Below, piece by piece: positions 61,443-64,000 of a stretch of DNA of 64,000 nt. The DNA lies in contig NZ_FNIX01000024.1 of the NCBI RefSeq assembly GCF_900104175.1, positions 1 to 64,000 of the forward strand. The letters run 5' to 3'. The notes under the pieces were generated by a model. The model ran no database searches. It worked only from the letters and a program-made list of their open reading frames with translations, and was not told the DNA's origin. Source of the DNA: Lentzea jiangxiensis. Its GTDB lineage: Bacteria; Actinomycetota; Actinomycetes; Mycobacteriales; Pseudonocardiaceae. Both the position numbers and the translations under genes were made by a program. The first letter of the stretch is position 1, and each line of letters starts with the position of its first letter.

Positions 61443-62431
61443 TGAGCGCCGGGAAGCTCACGATGGCGCAGGCGATCAACGCCGCGTTGCGCGACGCCCT
61501 CGCCGAGGACAGCTCCGTCGTCGTGTTCGGCGAGGACGTGGCCCAGCTGGGCGGCGTCTTCCGCGTGACCGACGGCCTGCACCGCGAGTTCGGCGAGAGC
61601 CGGGTCTTCGACACCCCGCTGGCCGAGTCCGGGATCGTCGGCATGGCGGTCGGCATGGCCATGAACGGCCTGCGCCCGGTCGTCGAGATGCAGTTCGACG
61701 CCTTCGCGTACCCCGCGTTCGAGCAGATCGTCAGCCACGTCGCGAAGCTCGGCAACCGCACGCGCGGCAAGGTGCGGCTGCCGATCGTCATCCGGATCCC
61801 CTACGCGGGCGGGATCGGCGGTGTCGAGCACCACTGCGACTCCTCCGAGGCCTACTACGCCCACACCCCGGGCCTCACGGTCGTCGCCCCGGCCACCAAC
61901 GCCGACGCCTACGGCCTGCTGCGCGCGGCGATCGCGGGCTCCGACCCCGTGATCTTCCTGGAGCCCAAGAAGCACTACTTCTCCAAGGAGGAGGTCGACG
62001 TCGCGATCCCGGTGCCGCCCATCGGCCGCGCCGTCGTCCGGCGTCGGGGGAACGACGCCACGCTGATCGCCTACGGCCCCTCCGTGCCGGTGGCGCTGGC
62101 CGCCGCCGACCAGGCCGCGACCGAGGGCCGCGACCTCGGTGTGGTCGACCTGCGCTCGATCGTGCCGTTCGACGACGAGACCGTCTGCGCCGAGGTGCGC
62201 CGGACCGGCCGCGCGGTCGTCGTCGCCGAAGCACCCGGTTTCGCCTCGGTGGCCTCGGAGATCGCGGCACGGGTGGGGGAGCAGTGCTTCCACCACCTCG
62301 AGGCGCCCGTTCGCCGGGTCACCGGGTTCGACGTCCCCTACCCCGCGCCGAAGCTGGAGCACCACTTCCTGCCCGGCGTGGACCGGATCCTCGACGCCGT
62401 CGACACGCTGCAGTGGGAGGACGCCGCATGA
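61442..62431 (+). CDS. 2-oxoacid dehydrogenase E1 beta subunit
   Basis: A 329-residue transketolase-like E1 beta subunit. FGEDVAQLGGVFRVTDGL, PLAESGIVGMAVGMA and PYAGGIGGVEHHCDSSEAYY carry conserved residues, and VAEAPGFASVASEIAARV is the C-terminal domain. ATG overlaps the alpha stop by one base (TGATG) and its stop overlaps the E2 start by 4 bp. Confidence 0.93.
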   Translation: MSAGKLTMAQAINAALRDALAEDSSVVVFGEDVAQLGGVFRVTDGLHREFGESRVFDTPLAESGIVGMAVGMAMNGLRPVVEMQFDAFAYPAFEQIVSHVAKLGNRTRGKVRLPIVIRIPYAGGIGGVEHHCDSSEAYYAHTPGLTVVAPATNADAYGLLRAAIAGSDPVIFLEPKKHYFSKEEVDVAIPVPPIGRAVVRRRGNDATLIAYGPSVPVALAAADQAATEGRDLGVVDLRSIVPFDDETVCAEVRRTGRAVVVAEAPGFASVASEIAARVGEQCFHHLEAPVRRVTGFDVPYPAPKLEHHFLPGVDRILDAVDTLQWEDAA

Positions 62432-63690
62432 GCACGCAGGTGTTCGACCTGCCCGACCTGGGCGAGGGGCTCACCGAGGCCGTGCTGGTCCGGTGGCTCG
62501 TCGGGACCGGTGACCCGGTCGCCGTGGACGAGCCCGTGGCCGAGGTCGAGACGGCCAAGGCCGTGGTCGAGGTGCCGTCGCCGTTCGGCGGCGTGGTCGC
62601 GCGGCTGCACGGCGAGGAGGGCGCCACCCTGCGGGTCGGGTCGCCCCTGATCTCGGTCGACGCCCCGCAGTCCGCCGCCGAGACCTACACCGAGGAGGAG
62701 CGCGCCGGGTCCGGCAACGTCCTGATCGGCTACGGGACCTCGCACGGCGGCACCTCGCGGCGCCGCAGGAGGAAGGTGGCGCCGGCGGACCGGCCCACCG
62801 CGTCCACGCGCGACGGAGAACGCCCCGCCGTGCAGTCGCCGATCGTGCGCCGCCTCGCCCGGGACAACGGCGTCGACCTCGGCACGCTCACCGGCACCGG
62901 ACCCGGCGGACTCATCACCCGCCGCGACGTCCAGGCCGCGCTCGAACCCGTGGCGGCCGTGAGCGCGCCGGTCGGCGACGTCGACCGGCGCACGGGTCTG
63001 CCGATCCGCACCCGCGTGCCGCTCACGGGCGTGCGCAAGGCCGTCACCACCACGCTGTCGCGCAGCCGCACCGAGATCCCCGAGGCGACGACCTGGGTGG
63101 ACGTCGACGCGACCGCGCTGCTCGAACTCCGCGACGAGCTGAAGGAGACCGGTGCGGCACCGGGGATCCTCGCGATGGTCGCCCGGTTCGTCGTGGCCGG
63201 ACTCGCCCGCTTCCCCGAGCTCAACTCCCGCGTGGACACCGACCGCGACGAGATCACCCACCTCGACGGCGTCAACCTCGGTCTCGCCGCGCAGACCGAC
63301 CGCGGCCTCGTCGTCCCGGCGGTCCGGGACGCGCACCGCCTGAGCATGCGCGGCCTCGACACCGAGATCCGCAGGCTCACCGCCGCCGCCCGCGCGGGCA
63401 CCGCCACGGCCGCCGAGCTCAGCTCGGGTTCGTTCACCCTGAACAACTACGGGGTGCTCGGCGTCGACGGCAGCGCCGCGATCATCAACCACCCGGAGGT
63501 CGCGATCCTCGGCATGGGCCGGATCCTGCCTCGGCCGTGGGTGGTCGACGGGGAGATCGCCGTGCGGCACGTCGTGCAGCTGTCGCTCGTGTTCGACCAC
63601 CGGGTCTGCGACGGCGGCACCGCGGGCGGGTTCCTCCGGTTCGTCGCGGACTGCCTGGAGAACCCGAAGTCGGCGATGGCGGACCTGTAG
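62428..63690 (+). CDS. 2-oxoacid dehydrogenase E2 acyltransferase
   Basis: A 420-residue E2. One lipoyl domain (about 1-77, lipoylated Lys44 in VETAKAVVEV), peripheral-subunit-binding domain (about 133-170, PIVRRLARDNGVDLGTLTGTG), catalytic CAT domain (about 195-420) with active-site His in VFDHRVCDGG. An E3 (dihydrolipoamide dehydrogenase) gene is absent; the housekeeping E3 would serve. ATGA overlap with E1 beta. Confidence 0.94.
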   Translation: MSTQVFDLPDLGEGLTEAVLVRWLVGTGDPVAVDEPVAEVETAKAVVEVPSPFGGVVARLHGEEGATLRVGSPLISVDAPQSAAETYTEEERAGSGNVLIGYGTSHGGTSRRRRRKVAPADRPTASTRDGERPAVQSPIVRRLARDNGVDLGTLTGTGPGGLITRRDVQAALEPVAAVSAPVGDVDRRTGLPIRTRVPLTGVRKAVTTTLSRSRTEIPEATTWVDVDATALLELRDELKETGAAPGILAMVARFVVAGLARFPELNSRVDTDRDEITHLDGVNLGLAAQTDRGLVVPAVRDAHRLSMRGLDTEIRRLTAAARAGTATAAELSSGSFTLNNYGVLGVDGSAAIINHPEVAILGMGRILPRPWVVDGEIAVRHVVQLSLVFDHRVCDGGTAGGFLRFVADCLENPKSAMADL

Positions 63691-63779
63691 CGGCGAGGTG
63701 GCGCATCGCCCGGAAGCGCTCGGCATCGGCGCGCAGTTCGTCAACTATCCTGCCGCCGGCGGCAACCGAGGAGGACGCG

Positions 63780-64000
63780 ATGCTGGACCTGAGCCCCCGG
63801 CCGGGGGACCTGGAGCCGATCGAGACCGCGTCGGTGGACGAGCTCCGGGCGTTGCAGCTCGAACGGCTGAGGTGGTCCGTCCGGCACGCGTACGACAACG
63901 TGCCGCACTACCGCTCCGCCTTCGCCGCGGCGGGCGTGCACCCCGACGACGTGAAGACGCTGGCCGACCTCGCGAAGCTGCCGTTCACCGCGAAGGCCGA
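63780..64000 (+). CDS. paaK: Phenylacetate-CoA ligase (partial, runs off window)
   Basis: ATG 63780 with GAGGAGG upstream starts MLDLSPRPGDLEPIETASVD and continues WSVRHAYDNVPHYRSAF, the N-terminal pattern of PaaK. About 73 codons are visible before the window ends. PaaK makes phenylacetyl-CoA at the start of the paa pathway. Its position 89 bp after the bkd genes on the same strand recalls the actinomycete Lrp-bkd-paa layout. Confidence 0.8.
   Translation, partial: MLDLSPRPGDLEPIETASVDELRALQLERLRWSVRHAYDNVPHYRSAFAAAGVHPDDVKTLADLAKLPFTAKA

Overview
The window is about 70% GC, almost fully coding, rich in GTG starts, and carries actinomycete hallmarks: neighbouring parE and parC type topoisomerase genes, a Lrp-bkd-paaK cluster, an OsaA-like multi-HAMP hybrid kinase, a chitinase with a DasR-type site and many TetR/XRE/LysR regulators with divergent targets. 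A soil actinomycete, plausibly of the order Pseudonocardiales, is my inference; the genus cannot be read from the sequence. No tRNA, rRNA, CRISPR array, insertion sequence or prophage was seen.

Layout. 1-760: a long intergenic region upstream of a gene that runs off the left edge, with a hairpin and two identical AT-only palindromes. 761-5889: two-component system, small membrane-anchored protein, GH88 hydrolase, phosphodiesterase. 5981-14342: signalling island with a Ppx/GppA protein, two STAS antagonists, an RsbW-type ATPase, a soluble 1381-residue hybrid kinase with tandem HAMP units, and a SpoIIE/PP2C phosphatase. 14427-25058: Tat-exported PHP protein, XRE/SDR pair, alkB-like gene behind a near-consensus LexA box, TetR/acyl-CoA ligase pair, PRC-barrel protein, SDR/LysR pair, ilvD. 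25078-32064: secreted proteins (alginate-lyase family, DUF1996, DUF4142, SGNH hydrolase, chitinase). 32140-34326: MFS gene with a damaged 5' end and two decaying genes. 34462-41085: symporter, esterase, APH-like kinase, DrrAB-type ABC exporter with its TetR, RskA-like anti-sigma factor. 41153-46624: leftward operon of a HisC-like aminotransferase, DUF4331, TPR and NicO permease. 47198-51764: parE-parC. 51808-54508: D-amino-acid type operon (DauR-like regulator, OCD/mu-crystallin, D-serine dehydratase-like). 54671-59677: TetR, trpBA, HdeD-like protein, MerR and its probable target oxidoreductase. 59768-64000: Lrp regulator, branched-chain 2-oxoacid dehydrogenase E1a-E1b-E2, start of paaK.

Many regulator/target pairs carry visible operators between them: TetR/FadD, LysR/SDR, TetR/DrrAB, MerR/oxidoreductase, the Lrp gene and the DauR-like gene. 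The most interesting loci are the NicO-TPR-DUF4331-aminotransferase operon, the DauR-OCD-D-serine-dehydratase operon, the DUF1996/DUF4142 secreted pair and the OsaA-like partner-switching island. Function is inferred from motifs recalled by eye; no database search was possible.
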